The notes under the pieces: generated by a model
The model's database searches: none
Seen by the model: only the letters and a program-made list of their open reading frames with translations
Told to the model about the DNA's origin: nothing
Program-made: the position numbers and the translations under genes
Part shown: positions 1 through 9,970 of the stretch, piece by piece
Numbering within the stretch: position 1 is the first letter of the stretch
How the letters are laid out: each line of letters starts with the position of its first letter
Assembly: GCF_900177725.1 (NCBI RefSeq)
Contig: NZ_FXAT01000003.1
Span: 682,001 to 746,000, forward strand
DNA length: 64,000 bases
Source: Paraburkholderia susongensis
Lineage (GTDB): Bacteria > Pseudomonadota > Gammaproteobacteria > Burkholderiales > Burkholderiaceae
Reading direction: 5' to 3'

Positions 1-1781
1 CCAACTCTTTGATTAACCCCGACGCCCGCATGGGGCTGGCCGGCGCGCAGCCCGCCGCCGGCCAGCCCGCCAACGGCCAGGCCGGTGGCGCAGACCTGGG
101 CGGGCTCGGCGGCCTGGGTGGCATGGGCGGCAACTTCTCGCAGCGTCTGTCGGGGCTCGCACAGATGCGCGGCAACCCGCGCGCGCCGCTCGTGTTCGCG
201 GTCGCGCTGCTGGTGGCGATCGTCGCGGGCCTGTTCCTGTGGTCGCGCGCGCCGGACTACAAGGTGCTCTACAGCAATCTGTCCGACCGCGACGGCGGCT
301 CGATCATCGCCGCGCTCCAGCAGGCCAACATTCCGTACAAGCTCTCCGAGAGCGGCAGCGCGATCCTCGTGCCGGCCGAGCAGGTGCACGAGATGCGCCT
401 GCGCCTCGCCTCGCAGGGTCTGCCGAAAAGCGGCTCGGTCGGCTTCGAGCTGATGGACAACCAGAAATTCGGCATCAGCCAGTTCGACGAGCAGATCAAC
501 TATCAGCGCGCGCTCGAAGGCGAACTGCAACGCACGATCGAGTCGATTTCGACCGTGAAGTCGGCGCGCGTGCATCTGGCGATTCCGAAGCCGACCGTGT
601 TCGTGCGCGACAAGGAAGCGCCGTCGGCGTCGGTGCTCGTTCAGCTGTATCCGGGCCGCGTGCTCGATGAAGGCCAGGTCGTCGCGATCACGCACATGGT
701 GGCCTCGGCCGTGCCGGAAATGCCGGTGCGCGGCGTGACGATCCTCGACCAGGACGGCAACCTGCTCACCCAGCCGGCCAACGGCAGCGGCCTCGACGCG
801 ACGCAACTGAAGTTTCGCCAGCAGATCGAGCGCAACACGCAGCAGCGCATCGACGCGATCCTCGCGCCGCTCTTCGGCGCCGGCAACGCGCACTCGCAGG
901 TGAGCGCCGACATCGACTTCTCGCACAGCGAGCAGACTTCGGAAAACTACGGCCCGAACAGCAATCCGGCGCAGGCGTCGATCCGCAGCCAGCAATCGAG
1001 CAGCGCCACCGAAACGTCGCAAGGCGGCGCCTCGGGCGTGCCGGGCGCGCTGTCGAACCAGCCGCCGCAACCGGCGTCCGCGCCGATCGTGGCCGGCAAT
1101 GGCGCAAGCGGCGTCAGCGCGACGCCGGTCAGCGACCACAAGGATTCGACCACCAACTACGAACTCGACAAGACCGTGCGCCACATCGACCGGCCGATGG
1201 GCGGCATCCGCCGGCTCTCGGTCGCGGTGGTCGTCAATTACATGAAGGTGGCCGACGCGGCGGGCCACGTGACGATGCAGCCGGTCAGCGCCGACAAGCT
1301 CGCGCAGATCACCCAGCTCGTGAAGGACGCAATGGGCTTCGACGCCTCGCGCGGCGACTCGGTCAACGTGGTCAACAGCGCGTTCACGACCGAGGTCGAT
1401 CCGAACGCCAACCTGCCGTGGTGGCGCACGCCGGACATGCTCGCGCTCTACAAGCAGATCGCGACCTACCTCGGGATCGGCGCGGTCGCACTGTTCCTTT
1501 ACTTCGTGATGGTCAAGCCCGCGCTGCGCCGCGCGTTTCCGCCGCCGCGCGAGCCGGTCGCGGCGCTCGCGTCGCCCGACGAGCCGGTGCTGCTCGACGG
1601 CATCCCGGCCGCCGAGCGCGAAGGCGCCGTCGTTTCGATCGAAACCGACGCCGAGACGCTCGCGCTCGAAAACGCGAAGCACAAATATGAGCGGAACCTG
1701 GAGTTCGCACGCAACATCGCGCGCCAGGATCCGAGGATCGTCGCAACCGTCGTGAAAAACTGGGTGTCCGATGAGCGCTGA
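1..1781 (+). CDS. fliF: Flagellar MS-ring protein FliF (5' end outside window)
   Basis: FliF forms the inner-membrane MS ring on which the rotor and export gate are built. The reading frame is open at the left edge (codons from base 3, reading NSLINPDARM), so the true start lies just upstream; the first in-window candidate, TTG at 9, is probably internal. A Gly-rich N-terminal stretch (GGLGGLGGMGG) precedes the first membrane segment (FAVALLVAIVAGLFLWSR). The periplasmic ring domains follow, then a second membrane segment (IGAVALFLYFVMV) and the C-terminal cytoplasmic tail (RNIARQDPRIVATVVKNWV) that binds FliG. The length (about 590 residues) fits the family. The stop overlaps the fliG start by 11 bases, indicating translational coupling. 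Confidence 0.97.
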   Translation, partial: NSLINPDARMGLAGAQPAAGQPANGQAGGADLGGLGGLGGMGGNFSQRLSGLAQMRGNPRAPLVFAVALLVAIVAGLFLWSRAPDYKVLYSNLSDRDGGSIIAALQQANIPYKLSESGSAILVPAEQVHEMRLRLASQGLPKSGSVGFELMDNQKFGISQFDEQINYQRALEGELQRTIESISTVKSARVHLAIPKPTVFVRDKEAPSASVLVQLYPGRVLDEGQVVAITHMVASAVPEMPVRGVTILDQDGNLLTQPANGSGLDATQLKFRQQIERNTQQRIDAILAPLFGAGNAHSQVSADIDFSHSEQTSENYGPNSNPAQASIRSQQSSSATETSQGGASGVPGALSNQPPQPASAPIVAGNGASGVSATPVSDHKDSTTNYELDKTVRHIDRPMGGIRRLSVAVVVNYMKVADAAGHVTMQPVSADKLAQITQLVKDAMGFDASRGDSVNVVNSAFTTEVDPNANLPWWRTPDMLALYKQIATYLGIGAVALFLYFVMVKPALRRAFPPPREPVAALASPDEPVLLDGIPAAEREGAVVSIETDAETLALENAKHKYERNLEFARNIARQDPRIVATVVKNWVSDER

Positions 1782-2766
1782 AGGCGTAATGAAGAGCGCG
1801 CTGCTGCTGATGTCGATCGGCGAGGAAGAAGCCGCGCAGGTGTTCAAGTTCCTGGGCCCGCGCGAAGTCCAGAAGATCGGCGTCGCGATGGCCGCGCTCA
1901 AGAACGTGACCCGCGAACAGGTCGACGAAGTGCTGCAGGAGTTCGTGCGCGAAGCGGAGCAGCACACCGGCATGTCGCTCGATTCGAACGAGTACATCCG
2001 CACGGTGCTGACCAAGGCGCTCGGCGACGACAAGGCCGGCGCCATCATCGACCGCATTCTGCAGGGCAGCGACACGAGCGGCATCGAAGGTCTCAAGTGG
2101 ATGGATTCGGCGGCGGTTGCCGAACTCATCAAGAACGAGCATCCGCAGATCATCGCAACGATCCTCGTGCACCTCGATCGCGATCAGGCCTCGGAGATCG
2201 CCGCCGGCTTCTCCGACCGGCTGCGCAACGACGTGCTGCTGCGCATCGCGACGCTCGACGGCATCCAGCCGGCCGCGCTGCGCGAACTCGACGACGTGCT
2301 CACCGGCCTGCTGTCGGGCAGCGACAACCTCAAGCGCAGCCCGATGGGGGGCATTCGCACGGCGGCCGAAATTCTCAACTTCATGTCGAGCAACCACGAG
2401 GAAGGCGTGCTCGAAAGCGTGCGCCAGTACGACGCCGAACTCGCGCAGAAGATCGTCGACCAGATGTTCGTGTTCGAGAACCTGCTCGACCTCGAAGACC
2501 GCGCGATCCAGTTGCTGCTGAAGGAAGTCGAGTCCGAGGCGCTGATTATTTCGCTCAAGGGCGCGCCGCCCGCGCTGCGCCAGAAGTTCCTCTCGAACAT
2601 GTCGCAGCGCGCGGCCGAACTGCTCGCCGAAGACCTCGACGCGCGCGGCCCGGTGCGCGTCTCCGAAGTCGAGACGCAGCAGCGCCGCATCCTGCAGATC
2701 GTGCGCAACCTGGCCGAGAGCGGCCAGATCGTGATCGGCGGCAAGGCCGAAGATGCGTATGTCTGA
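1771..2766 (+). CDS. fliG: Flagellar motor switch protein FliG
   Basis: FliG is the rotor component that contacts the stator and links FliF to the FliM/FliN switch. At 331 residues it has full family length, beginning MSAEGVMKSALLLMSIGEEEAAQVFKF. The middle domain shows the EHPQIIATILVHL motif. The C-terminal domain carries the charged torque helix (FVFENLLDLEDRAIQLLLKEV), with the acidic and basic residues that interact with MotA. It begins inside fliF and ends inside fliH, so the block is tightly coupled. Confidence 0.98.
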   Translation: MSAEGVMKSALLLMSIGEEEAAQVFKFLGPREVQKIGVAMAALKNVTREQVDEVLQEFVREAEQHTGMSLDSNEYIRTVLTKALGDDKAGAIIDRILQGSDTSGIEGLKWMDSAAVAELIKNEHPQIIATILVHLDRDQASEIAAGFSDRLRNDVLLRIATLDGIQPAALRELDDVLTGLLSGSDNLKRSPMGGIRTAAEILNFMSSNHEEGVLESVRQYDAELAQKIVDQMFVFENLLDLEDRAIQLLLKEVESEALIISLKGAPPALRQKFLSNMSQRAAELLAEDLDARGPVRVSEVETQQRRILQIVRNLAESGQIVIGGKAEDAYV

Positions 2767-3436
2767 CCAGAACGCCACGGCGAAGGAAAGCCTCTCGGCC
2801 TACCAGCGCTGGGAGATGGCCTCGTTCGACCCGGCACCGCCCGCGTCGCCCGAACCCGAATTCGACGAACACGCATTCGAAGCCGAACTCGAACGCCTGC
2901 GCGAAGCCGCGCATACGCAGGGCGTCGCGTCGGGCCATGTGGCCGGCCAGGCGCTCGGCTATCAGGCCGGCTATGACCAGGGCCATGCGCAGGGTTTCGC
3001 GCAGGGGCAGAGCGAAGCGCGCGAGGAAGCGATGCGGCTCGCCGCGCTCGCCGAAACCTTCAAGGCCGCGCTCGACGGCGCTCAGCATGCGATCTCCGAA
3101 ACGCTCGTCGCGCTCGCGCTCGATATCGCGCAGCAGGTCGTGCGCCAGCACGTGCAGCACGACCCGACCGCGCTGATCGCCGCCGCGCGCGAAGTGCTCG
3201 CGGCCGAACCCGCTTTGACCGGCGCGCCGGCGCTGATCGTGAGTCCTGCCGATCTGCCGGTCGTCGAGGCGTATCTGCTCGAAGAACTGCAAACGCGCGG
3301 CTGGACCGTGCGCACCGATGCGTCGGTGGAGCGCGGCGGCTGCCGCGCGCAGGCCAGCACCGGCGAAGTGGACGCGGGCATCGACACGCGCTGGCAACGC
3401 GTTGCCGCCGCACTCGGCAAGGCGAGCACATGGTGA
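2753..3436 (+). CDS. fliH: Flagellar export apparatus regulator FliH
   Basis: FliH binds the FliI ATPase and delivers it to the export gate. The 227-residue protein has the characteristic GxxxG-like heptad stretch ([26 protein letters not shown], about residues 60-85) followed by a helical C-terminal domain. ATG at 2753 is preferred because AAGG lies 7 bases upstream; ATG at 2759 is an alternative. It overlaps fliG by 14 bases and fliI by 7. Confidence 0.93.
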   Translation: MRMSDQNATAKESLSAYQRWEMASFDPAPPASPEPEFDEHAFEAELERLREAAHTQGVASGHVAGQALGYQAGYDQGHAQGFAQGQSEAREEAMRLAALAETFKAALDGAQHAISETLVALALDIAQQVVRQHVQHDPTALIAAAREVLAAEPALTGAPALIVSPADLPVVEAYLLEELQTRGWTVRTDASVERGGCRAQASTGEVDAGIDTRWQRVAAALGKASTW

Positions 3437-5136
3437 AGCCGACGCTTGAAGAGATCCGCGCGAGCGACCTGACGCCGCTCGAACGCGAACTCGCGCTCGC
3501 GTCGTTCGGCGCCGAGGCGCTGGCGGATGTTGAGTCCGTCGGCACGGCGGAGTCTGGGGAGTCCGCGGGGGCCGCAGAGACCGGGTCGCACAGCGTAGCG
3601 GGCGCATATTCCGCGGCTGCCCGTCCAGCGACCGGCGCGACGAGCGGTGCCGCGGCCAGCCCCAGCCACGAGCCGGCCGCGACGGACTCAGCTTCATACT
3701 CCACTTCACGCCCCGCTTCAGCCGCTCACGCTCCCCGCCCCCCGTCCTACGATTGCGCGCTCGACATCAATCCGCACATGCAGGCCTGGCGCGGCCAACT
3801 CGACGCGCTGCGCGCGCGCAATGCGATCGCGCGGCCGCTGCGCGCGTGCGGACGTTTGACGCGCGCGGCCGGTCTCGTGCTCGAAGCCGTGGGCCTGCGC
3901 CTGTCGGTCGGCGCCGAAGTGATGATCGAGCTGCCGCCCGGCAGTTCGCTGCCGATGGCCGAAGCGGAAGTGGTCGGCTTCTCCGGCGACAAGCTGTTCC
4001 TGATGCCGACCACGGAAGTAAGCGGCCTCCTGCCCGGCGCGCGCGTCTATCCGCTGGAAAGCGCGCCGATCGCCGATCCGATGGCGGGCGCGAAACGTCT
4101 GCCGGTCGGCTGGGAACTGCTCGGCCGCGTGCTCGACGCGTCCGGCCGTCCGCTCGACGGACTCGGCCCGCTCGGCACGCAGACCGACGCGCCGCTCTCC
4201 GCGCCCGTCATCAATCCGCTCAATCGCGAGCCGATCCATAAGGTGCTCGACGTCGGCGTGCGCGCGATCAACGCGCTGCTGACCGTCGGCCGTGGGCAGC
4301 GCATGGGGCTCTTCGCGGGCTCGGGCGTCGGCAAGTCGGTGCTGCTCGGCACGATGGCGCGCTACACGAGCGCCGAGGTGATCGTGATCGGCCTGATCGG
4401 CGAGCGCGGCCGCGAAGTGAAGGAATTCATCGAACAGATTCTCGGCGAGGAAGGGCTCGCGCGCTCGGTCGTGATCGCGGCGCCCGCCGACGTGTCGCCG
4501 CTGTTGCGCATGCAGGCGGCAGCCTATTCGACCTCGCTCGCCGAATATTTCCGCGACCAGGGCAAGCACGTGCTGCTGCTGATGGACTCGCTGACCCGCT
4601 ACGCGATGGCGCAGCGCGAGATTGCTCTGGCCGTGGGCGAGCCGCCCGCGACTAAGGGCTATCCGCCCTCGGTGTTCGCGAAGCTGCCGGCGCTCGTCGA
4701 GCGCACCGGCAACGGTCCGGCGGGCGGCGGTTCGATCACCGCGTTCTACACGGTGCTCACCGAAGGCGACGACCAGCAGGACCCGATCGCCGACTCGGCG
4801 CGCGCGATTCTCGACGGCCACATCGTGCTGTCACGCGCGCTCGCCGAAGCCGGCCACTACCCGGCGATCGATATCGAAGCGTCGATTAGCCGGGCAATGA
4901 CCGCGTTGATCGACGAAAACCATCTGAATAAAACGCGTATGTTCAAGCAGATGCTCTCGCGCTATCAGCGCAACCGTGATCTGATCAACGTCGGCGCGTA
5001 TTCGAGCGGACGCGACGCGGTGCTCGATCGCGCGATTGCGCTGTATCCGCGGATGGAAGCATTCTTGCAGCAAGGTTTTCGCGAGTGCGCGAACTTCGCG
5101 CCGAGCATCGAGATGCTGAACGCGCTGTTTACCTAG
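3430..5136 (+). CDS. fliI: Flagellum-specific ATPase FliI
   Basis: FliI is the ATPase of the flagellar type III export apparatus. It has Walker A ([15 protein letters not shown]), the conserved [13 protein letters not shown] segment and Walker B ([17 protein letters not shown]). At 568 residues it is roughly 100 longer than usual. The excess is an N-terminal low-complexity Ala/Ser/Pro/Thr segment (about residues 35-110) between an opening helix ([16 protein letters not shown]) and the start of the normal fold. The ATG overlaps the fliH stop. Confidence 0.97.
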   Translation: MVKPTLEEIRASDLTPLERELALASFGAEALADVESVGTAESGESAGAAETGSHSVAGAYSAAARPATGATSGAAASPSHEPAATDSASYSTSRPASAAHAPRPPSYDCALDINPHMQAWRGQLDALRARNAIARPLRACGRLTRAAGLVLEAVGLRLSVGAEVMIELPPGSSLPMAEAEVVGFSGDKLFLMPTTEVSGLLPGARVYPLESAPIADPMAGAKRLPVGWELLGRVLDASGRPLDGLGPLGTQTDAPLSAPVINPLNREPIHKVLDVGVRAINALLTVGRGQRMGLFAGSGVGKSVLLGTMARYTSAEVIVIGLIGERGREVKEFIEQILGEEGLARSVVIAAPADVSPLLRMQAAAYSTSLAEYFRDQGKHVLLLMDSLTRYAMAQREIALAVGEPPATKGYPPSVFAKLPALVERTGNGPAGGGSITAFYTVLTEGDDQQDPIADSARAILDGHIVLSRALAEAGHYPAIDIEASISRAMTALIDENHLNKTRMFKQMLSRYQRNRDLINVGAYSSGRDAVLDRAIALYPRMEAFLQQGFRECANFAPSIEMLNALFT

Positions 5137-5187
5137 CGCGCATTCGCAAGCCCGTTATTGGCGTGAACAGGCCCGAGGAGGCCGACG

Positions 5188-5637
5188 ATGGCAAAACACT
5201 TCCCGATCAAGACGCTGATCGATCTCGCGCAGGACGACGTGGACGCCGCCGCGCAACGCCTCGGCCGCGCGCAGCGCGAACGCAACGACGTGGAGGCGCA
5301 GCTCGATGCGCTCGTGCAGTACCGCGACGAATACCACGCGCGCTTCACGGCGAGCGCGCAGAACGGCATGCCCGCGGGCAACATGCGCAACTTCCAGGCG
5401 TTCATCGACACGCTCGACGCGGCGATCCAGCAGCAGCGCGATCTGCTCGTGGCGGCGACCGCGCGCGTGGAAGCCGCGAAGCCCGAATGGTTGCGTCAGA
5501 AGCAGAAGCTCGGCTCGTACGAAGTGCTGCAGGCGCGCGGCGAGGCGGCCGAGGCGAAGGTCGCCACGCGGCGCGATCAACGCGATTCAGACGAACACGC
5601 TGCACGGATTCTGCGCATGCGCGCCGAGGGCGCGTGA
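5188..5637 (+). CDS. fliJ: Flagellar export chaperone FliJ
   Basis: FliJ is a 149-residue all-helical coiled-coil protein that forms the central stalk of the FliI hexamer and helps energise export. The sequence is a charged antiparallel coiled coil without membrane segments (KTLIDLAQDDVDAAAQRLG, then QKQKLGSYEVLQARGEAAE), typical of FliJ. The start has a good ribosome site (GAGGAGG) nearby. It lies 51 bases after fliI. Confidence 0.93.
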   Translation: MAKHFPIKTLIDLAQDDVDAAAQRLGRAQRERNDVEAQLDALVQYRDEYHARFTASAQNGMPAGNMRNFQAFIDTLDAAIQQQRDLLVAATARVEAAKPEWLRQKQKLGSYEVLQARGEAAEAKVATRRDQRDSDEHAARILRMRAEGA

Positions 5638-5790
5638 TGCGGGCATGGCGTTGCCGCATGGCCGAATCGCGCTGCGGTGTTTTTGCCCCATCGTTTTGCC
5701 GCGTTGCCCGGCTTCATTGCTTTGCCTCATTGCCAGGTCTGATTGCTTTGCCTGACCGCACACCCGTTTGATGGATTGACAGGATTCCTC

Positions 5791-7278
5791 ATGTCGCTTC
5801 TTTCACAGATCGGCTCACAACTCAGTTCGCTACTCAGCGCGGGCGGCAATGGCGCGACCGGCGCCGCCGCGAGTGCAGCAGTGAGCGCGAGCCCATTCGC
5901 GCAGACCTTGCAGCAGAGCATCGAGCAGCAAAACAGCGCGACCTCGCAAAGCGCGAGCCAGCAGCAGACGAGCTCACGGTCGGCGTCGCAGGCGTCGACA
6001 TCGAGCGTGCATGACGCGCCATCGCCCGCCGCGCCCGCGCCGAAGAGCGCGAGCAGCAGCCAGAGCGGCAACGGTTCGGCGAACACGGCGGCGTCGGCTT
6101 CCTCGACGGGGCATGCGCAGCAGACGTCGAATGGCAATGCGGCCCGCACGCAAGCGAAGCGGAACGACACGAAGGCGCAGACCGATGCGGGCGCCGTCGC
6201 GGCTGCGGCGGCCGCCGCGCAGGCACAGGCGCAAGCCGAGGCACAGGCCGCCGCCAATAACGCCGATGCCAACAGCGCCGGCTCGACCGACGCCACGGCA
6301 TCCGCAGCCGACGCCGTGGGCGCGCTCGCCGGCAATGCGGCGGACAAGAAAGGCGCCATCGATCCGAAGTCGCTACAAAATGCTTTGCAGAACGCGCTTT
6401 CCGCGCTCTCGAGCGGCCAGGGCGTGGTGCCGGCGCAGGCGATCGCGAGCGGCGCGGCCGTGAAAGCCGCGACCGCGGCGAGCAGCCTAGCGAGCACGAG
6501 CGGCGGCCTGAACGGAACATCGCAAGGCAAGACGCTCACGAGCGGCCTGTTCGGCGACGGCAAGGGCTCGGGCGCGACCCACACCACGTCGGCGGCCGCA
6601 GCGGCCGCGACCGCGCTGAGCGACCCGGGCACGGCCAAATCGGCCGCCGATGCATTGACCGCCGCAGCGGCCAGCAGCGCGCAGGCTGACAACCTCGCGT
6701 CGGCGCGTAGCACAGCCGATGCATCGAGCGCCGCGCTCGCCGCGACACAAGCCGCAGCCAATGCCGCGAGCACGACAGCCGCGGTGCAGAACACCGGCAA
6801 CGCGAGCGCGGCGGCCGCGGCCGCGAACGCGCTGACACCGCAGGTCGGCACGAGCGCTTGGGAAGATGCGCTGAGCCAGAAGGTCGTGTTTTTGTCGAAC
6901 GCGCATTCGCAGAGCGCTGAGCTGACCTTGAACCCGAAGGATCTCGGACCGTTGCAGGTCGTGTTGCAGGTTGCTGATAACCATGCGCATGCGCTTTTCG
7001 TGTCGCAGCATCAGTCGGTGCGTGAGGCTGTCGAGGCTGCGTTGCCGAAGCTGCGCGAGGCGATGGAGTCCAATGGCATTGGGCTGGGTAGCGCGAGTGT
7101 TAGCGATGGGTTTGCCCGGCAGAGCGGGCAGCAGCAGAGTGCGGATTCGGGGCGGTCGGGGGGGAGGTCTGCTGGTGGTGCAGGCGCTATCGGCGGTAGT
7201 GGGTTGGCTGATTCGGCGGATACCGTTGTTGATGCCGCTGTGCGGCGGAAGGTGGGGTTGGTCGATACGTTTGCTTGA
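5791..7278 (+). CDS. fliK: Flagellar hook-length control protein FliK
   Basis: FliK measures hook length and switches export specificity. The start MSLLSQIGSQLSSLL at 5791 has AGGA upstream and suits the family better than the in-frame alternative at 5743. Residues 1-350 are a low-complexity Ala/Ser/Gln-rich ruler. The conserved C-terminal FliK domain includes AELTLNPKDLGPLQVVLQV and the helical LPKLREAMESNGI segment. A Gly/Ser-rich tail follows. Base composition drifts to lower GC over the last 300 bases as the repeat element downstream is approached. Confidence 0.93.
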   Translation: MSLLSQIGSQLSSLLSAGGNGATGAAASAAVSASPFAQTLQQSIEQQNSATSQSASQQQTSSRSASQASTSSVHDAPSPAAPAPKSASSSQSGNGSANTAASASSTGHAQQTSNGNAARTQAKRNDTKAQTDAGAVAAAAAAAQAQAQAEAQAAANNADANSAGSTDATASAADAVGALAGNAADKKGAIDPKSLQNALQNALSALSSGQGVVPAQAIASGAAVKAATAASSLASTSGGLNGTSQGKTLTSGLFGDGKGSGATHTTSAAAAAATALSDPGTAKSAADALTAAAASSAQADNLASARSTADASSAALAATQAAANAASTTAAVQNTGNASAAAAAANALTPQVGTSAWEDALSQKVVFLSNAHSQSAELTLNPKDLGPLQVVLQVADNHAHALFVSQHQSVREAVEAALPKLREAMESNGIGLGSASVSDGFARQSGQQQSADSGRSGGRSAGGAGAIGGSGLADSADTVVDAAVRRKVGLVDTFA

Positions 7279-7343
7279 AGGTGAGGGTTGGTTTCTTCTT
7301 GTTTTTTTGTTGGCCTGTTGGTCATGGTTCCTGTGCGGGGCCT

Positions 7344-8050
7344 GCTTTCTTTGTTCATGCGGTGTTGGCCTTTCCTTGTTTTCTTGTTGGTCTATTGGCG
7401 TTGCCCCTGTGCGGGGCGGCACCTACTTTCTTTGCGGCTGCAAAGAAAGTAGGCAAAGAAAGCAGCTTCACACCGCCAGTTCTTAAGCGGGTCCCCTGGC
7501 TTGGAGGGGGCAGTGGTGCATCTGGAATCTGTGCCCCCGCACATTGCGCGCTGGTGACAAAGCCATCATCCGCTCCCACTCCGCACTACGTGCGTCGCGG
7601 ACGGGTCTGCAAGGGAAACCAGTGGGGCGAGCCTTGCTCTGTGGGGGCCATCGGCTTCGTCTCGGCGATGCGCCGAAAAAAACCGATGGGTTTTGAACAG
7701 GGGTTCGGCGCGCGCAGCGCCGCCGGAAGAATGACTGCCTTGTCACTCACGGCAAATGTGCGAGGAGACAGATTCCAGATGCACCACTACCCCCTCCAAG
7801 CCAGGGGCCCCGCTTAAGAGTTGGCGGTGTGAAGCTGCTTTCTTTGCCTACTTTCTTTGCAGCCGCAAAGAAAGTAGGTGCCGCCCCGCACAGGGGCAAC
7901 GCCAATAGACCAATAAGAAAGCAAGGAAAGGCCAACACCGCACGAACAAAGAAAGCAAGCGCCCCGCCCCGCACAGGAAGCACCGCCAACAGACCAACAA
8001 GAAAACAAGGAAAGGCCAACACCGCAAGAACAAAGAAAGCGAGCAGGCCC
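7344..8050. repeat. Non-coding inverted-repeat element
   Basis: Two arms of about 200 bases (7344-7557 and 7750-7956) are near-identical reverse complements around a core of about 190 bases. Each arm contains a perfect short palindrome, CTACTTTCTTTGC-4 nt loop-GCAAAGAAAGTAG, at 7423-7452 and 7848-7877. An extra direct copy of the outer part of the right arm follows at 7957-8050. No credible protein is encoded; open frames here just read through the repeats. The element sits between the ends of fliK and the aldehyde dehydrogenase gene, which converge. I infer a mobile or amplified intergenic repeat; no transposase is present. Confidence 0.8.
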
Positions 8051-8063
8051 CGCAGGGGCACCC

Positions 8064-9482
8064 CTAAAACCTCATCATCAACCTCAACAAAGCATCCACA
8101 CGTTTCCCATACGGCGGCGAAATCAAACCCCGCGCATTGAACCGCGACTGCGTCAGCACCGGCTTCATCTTCGAGAACGTCACGAACCCCTCGTAGCCGT
8201 GATACGCGCCCATGCCACTCGCACCGACCCCGCCAAACGGCAAGCTTTCACACGCGAGATGCATCAGCGTTTCGTTAACCGCCATGCCGCCCGCGATCGT
8301 TTCATGCGTCACGCGCTCGATCGTGCGCGCATCGTCCGCATACAGATAGAGCGCGAGCGGCCGCGGCCGCGCATTGATCCACGCAATCGCGTCGTCGAGC
8401 GTGTCGTAGGGCACGAGCGGCAGCAGCGGCCCGAAAATCTCCTCCCGCATCAACGCGCACTCCTGCGGCGCTTGCGTGACGGCGATCAGCGGAAAGCGGC
8501 GGCTCGCGGCATCGGGCAACGCGTCGGTCAGCGCATGCAGTTGCGCGCCGGCGGCCTGCGCTTCGTCGGCGAGGCGCTCGAGCCGCCCGAAATGGCGCAC
8601 CGAAATGATCGACGTGTAGTCCGGGTTCTGCGCGAACTCCGGGTACATCTTCGTCATGCGCAGGCGCGCCCGTTCGATGAACGCCTGCTCCTTGCCGCGC
8701 GGCACCAGCACGTAATCGGGCGCGACGCAGGTCTGGCCCGCGTTGAGTGTCTTGCCGGCGATGATGTTATCGACCGCGTTGTCGAAGCGCGCATGCGCGC
8801 CGATGATCGCAGGCGACTTGCCGCCGAGTTCGAGCGTGACCGGCGTCAGGTGTTCGGCGGCCGCGCGCATCACTTCGTGACCGATCTTCGTCGAGCCGGT
8901 GAAGAGCAGGTGATCGAACGGCTGCGCGCTGAACGCGGCGGCGAACGCCGCGTCGCCGTTGACGACCGCGACGTGATTGCGCGCGAAAGTCTGGCCGATC
9001 AGTTGCTCGAAGAGCGCCGAGGTGCGCGGCGTGAATTCCGACATCTTGATGATCGCGCGATTGCCGGCCGTGAGCGCGCTGATGAGCGGCCCGACCGCGA
9101 GCAGCACCGGATAATTCCACGGCACGATGATGCCGGCCACGCCGAGCGGCTGCGGCACCACCTTCGCGCGCGCGGGCATGAGCCACTTGCTGGTGCGGCG
9201 CCGCTGCGGCTTCATCCAGCGCTTGCCGTGGCGCAGCGCGGCGTCGATCTCTTCCTTCACGAGCAGGAATTCGGCGAGCAGCACTTCCTGTTTTGCGCGA
9301 TTGCCGAAGTCGGCGTGCATCGCATCGGCTAGCGCGTCGCGATTGTCGAGCATGAGCTTGCGCAGCGTGCGCAGGTGCGTCGCGCGGGTGTCCCACGACG
9401 GATACGGCGTGCGCAGATACGCATGACGTTGATCGCGCAACAGCGCTTCGAGTGCGGCGACCTCCGGCAGATCGTGCTTCAT
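8064..9482 (-). CDS. Coniferyl aldehyde dehydrogenase-like protein
   Basis: An NAD(P)-dependent aldehyde dehydrogenase of 472 residues. It has the catalytic glutamate motif LELGGKSPAIIG and the nucleophilic cysteine motif LNAGQTCVAPDY, with the substrate-domain ending SLPFGGVGASGMGAYHG. The short N-terminus and the RRRTSKWLMPA segment are typical of the coniferyl/fatty aldehyde subgroup. ATG at 9482 follows AGGGAGTGG. It is divergent from the GMC oxidoreductase, suggesting joint alcohol and aldehyde oxidation. The physiological substrate is not shown by the sequence. Confidence 0.9.
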   Translation of the reverse strand: MKHDLPEVAALEALLRDQRHAYLRTPYPSWDTRATHLRTLRKLMLDNRDALADAMHADFGNRAKQEVLLAEFLLVKEEIDAALRHGKRWMKPQRRRTSKWLMPARAKVVPQPLGVAGIIVPWNYPVLLAVGPLISALTAGNRAIIKMSEFTPRTSALFEQLIGQTFARNHVAVVNGDAAFAAAFSAQPFDHLLFTGSTKIGHEVMRAAAEHLTPVTLELGGKSPAIIGAHARFDNAVDNIIAGKTLNAGQTCVAPDYVLVPRGKEQAFIERARLRMTKMYPEFAQNPDYTSIISVRHFGRLERLADEAQAAGAQLHALTDALPDAASRRFPLIAVTQAPQECALMREEIFGPLLPLVPYDTLDDAIAWINARPRPLALYLYADDARTIERVTHETIAGGMAVNETLMHLACESLPFGGVGASGMGAYHGYEGFVTFSKMKPVLTQSRFNARGLISPPYGKRVDALLRLMMRF

Positions 9483-9970
9483 GTGAGTCCACTCCCTGAT
9501 GGATGACGGTGCGCGTAGATCGCGCGTTAGGGTTGTGCGTCGCGCTGTTGCACCGGACCGTTGAGCGTGACGGCGAATTTCACGAGCCGTAACGCCTGAT
9601 TCGTTACCTCGTGAGTCTGGCCGAAGCCGTGCCGTTCCATCCGCTGTCTCCGTGCTTTTTCCATTGTGCGCTGGTTCACTGGCGTTGGTTGGCAACGTGC
9701 TGTTTGATCGCCGTGTGTCACGCCGCGTACGGAAAGGATGGCGCGCGCCGCGCCATGTTTGAATGCCGCGCGCGACCGGCTGGCAGCCGCGCGTGCGTGC
9801 CGGGCGCGCCTTTCATCATAGGGGTGCGCCGGTGCCGGCGTTTAGAGGAATCGCCCTGGCCCGAGGTCATCGCAGCCCCCGCAACGCTCCCTACAATGCG
9901 CAGAAAACACGCGTAGACGAGTGTGCACGAGACAGGGCTCGCGAGCAGCGCGGCCCATCAGGAGGAGCGG
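9483..9970. promoter_or_regulatory. Divergent promoter region without a gene
   Basis: A 488-base interval between the divergently transcribed aldehyde dehydrogenase and GMC oxidoreductase genes. No protein-like frame is convincing. It must carry both promoters, but I cannot place individual elements with confidence. Confidence 0.5.

Noticed and set aside
3718..4821. Long open frame on the minus strand inside fliI
   Set aside because: High GC keeps antisense frames open; the plus strand encodes a complete FliI with Walker motifs and the antisense translation is Arg/His-rich without any recognisable motif.
9527..9721. Small minus-strand gene between the aldehyde dehydrogenase and GMC genes
   Set aside because: 64 residues with no motif and no good ribosome site, in a region that must hold two promoters.
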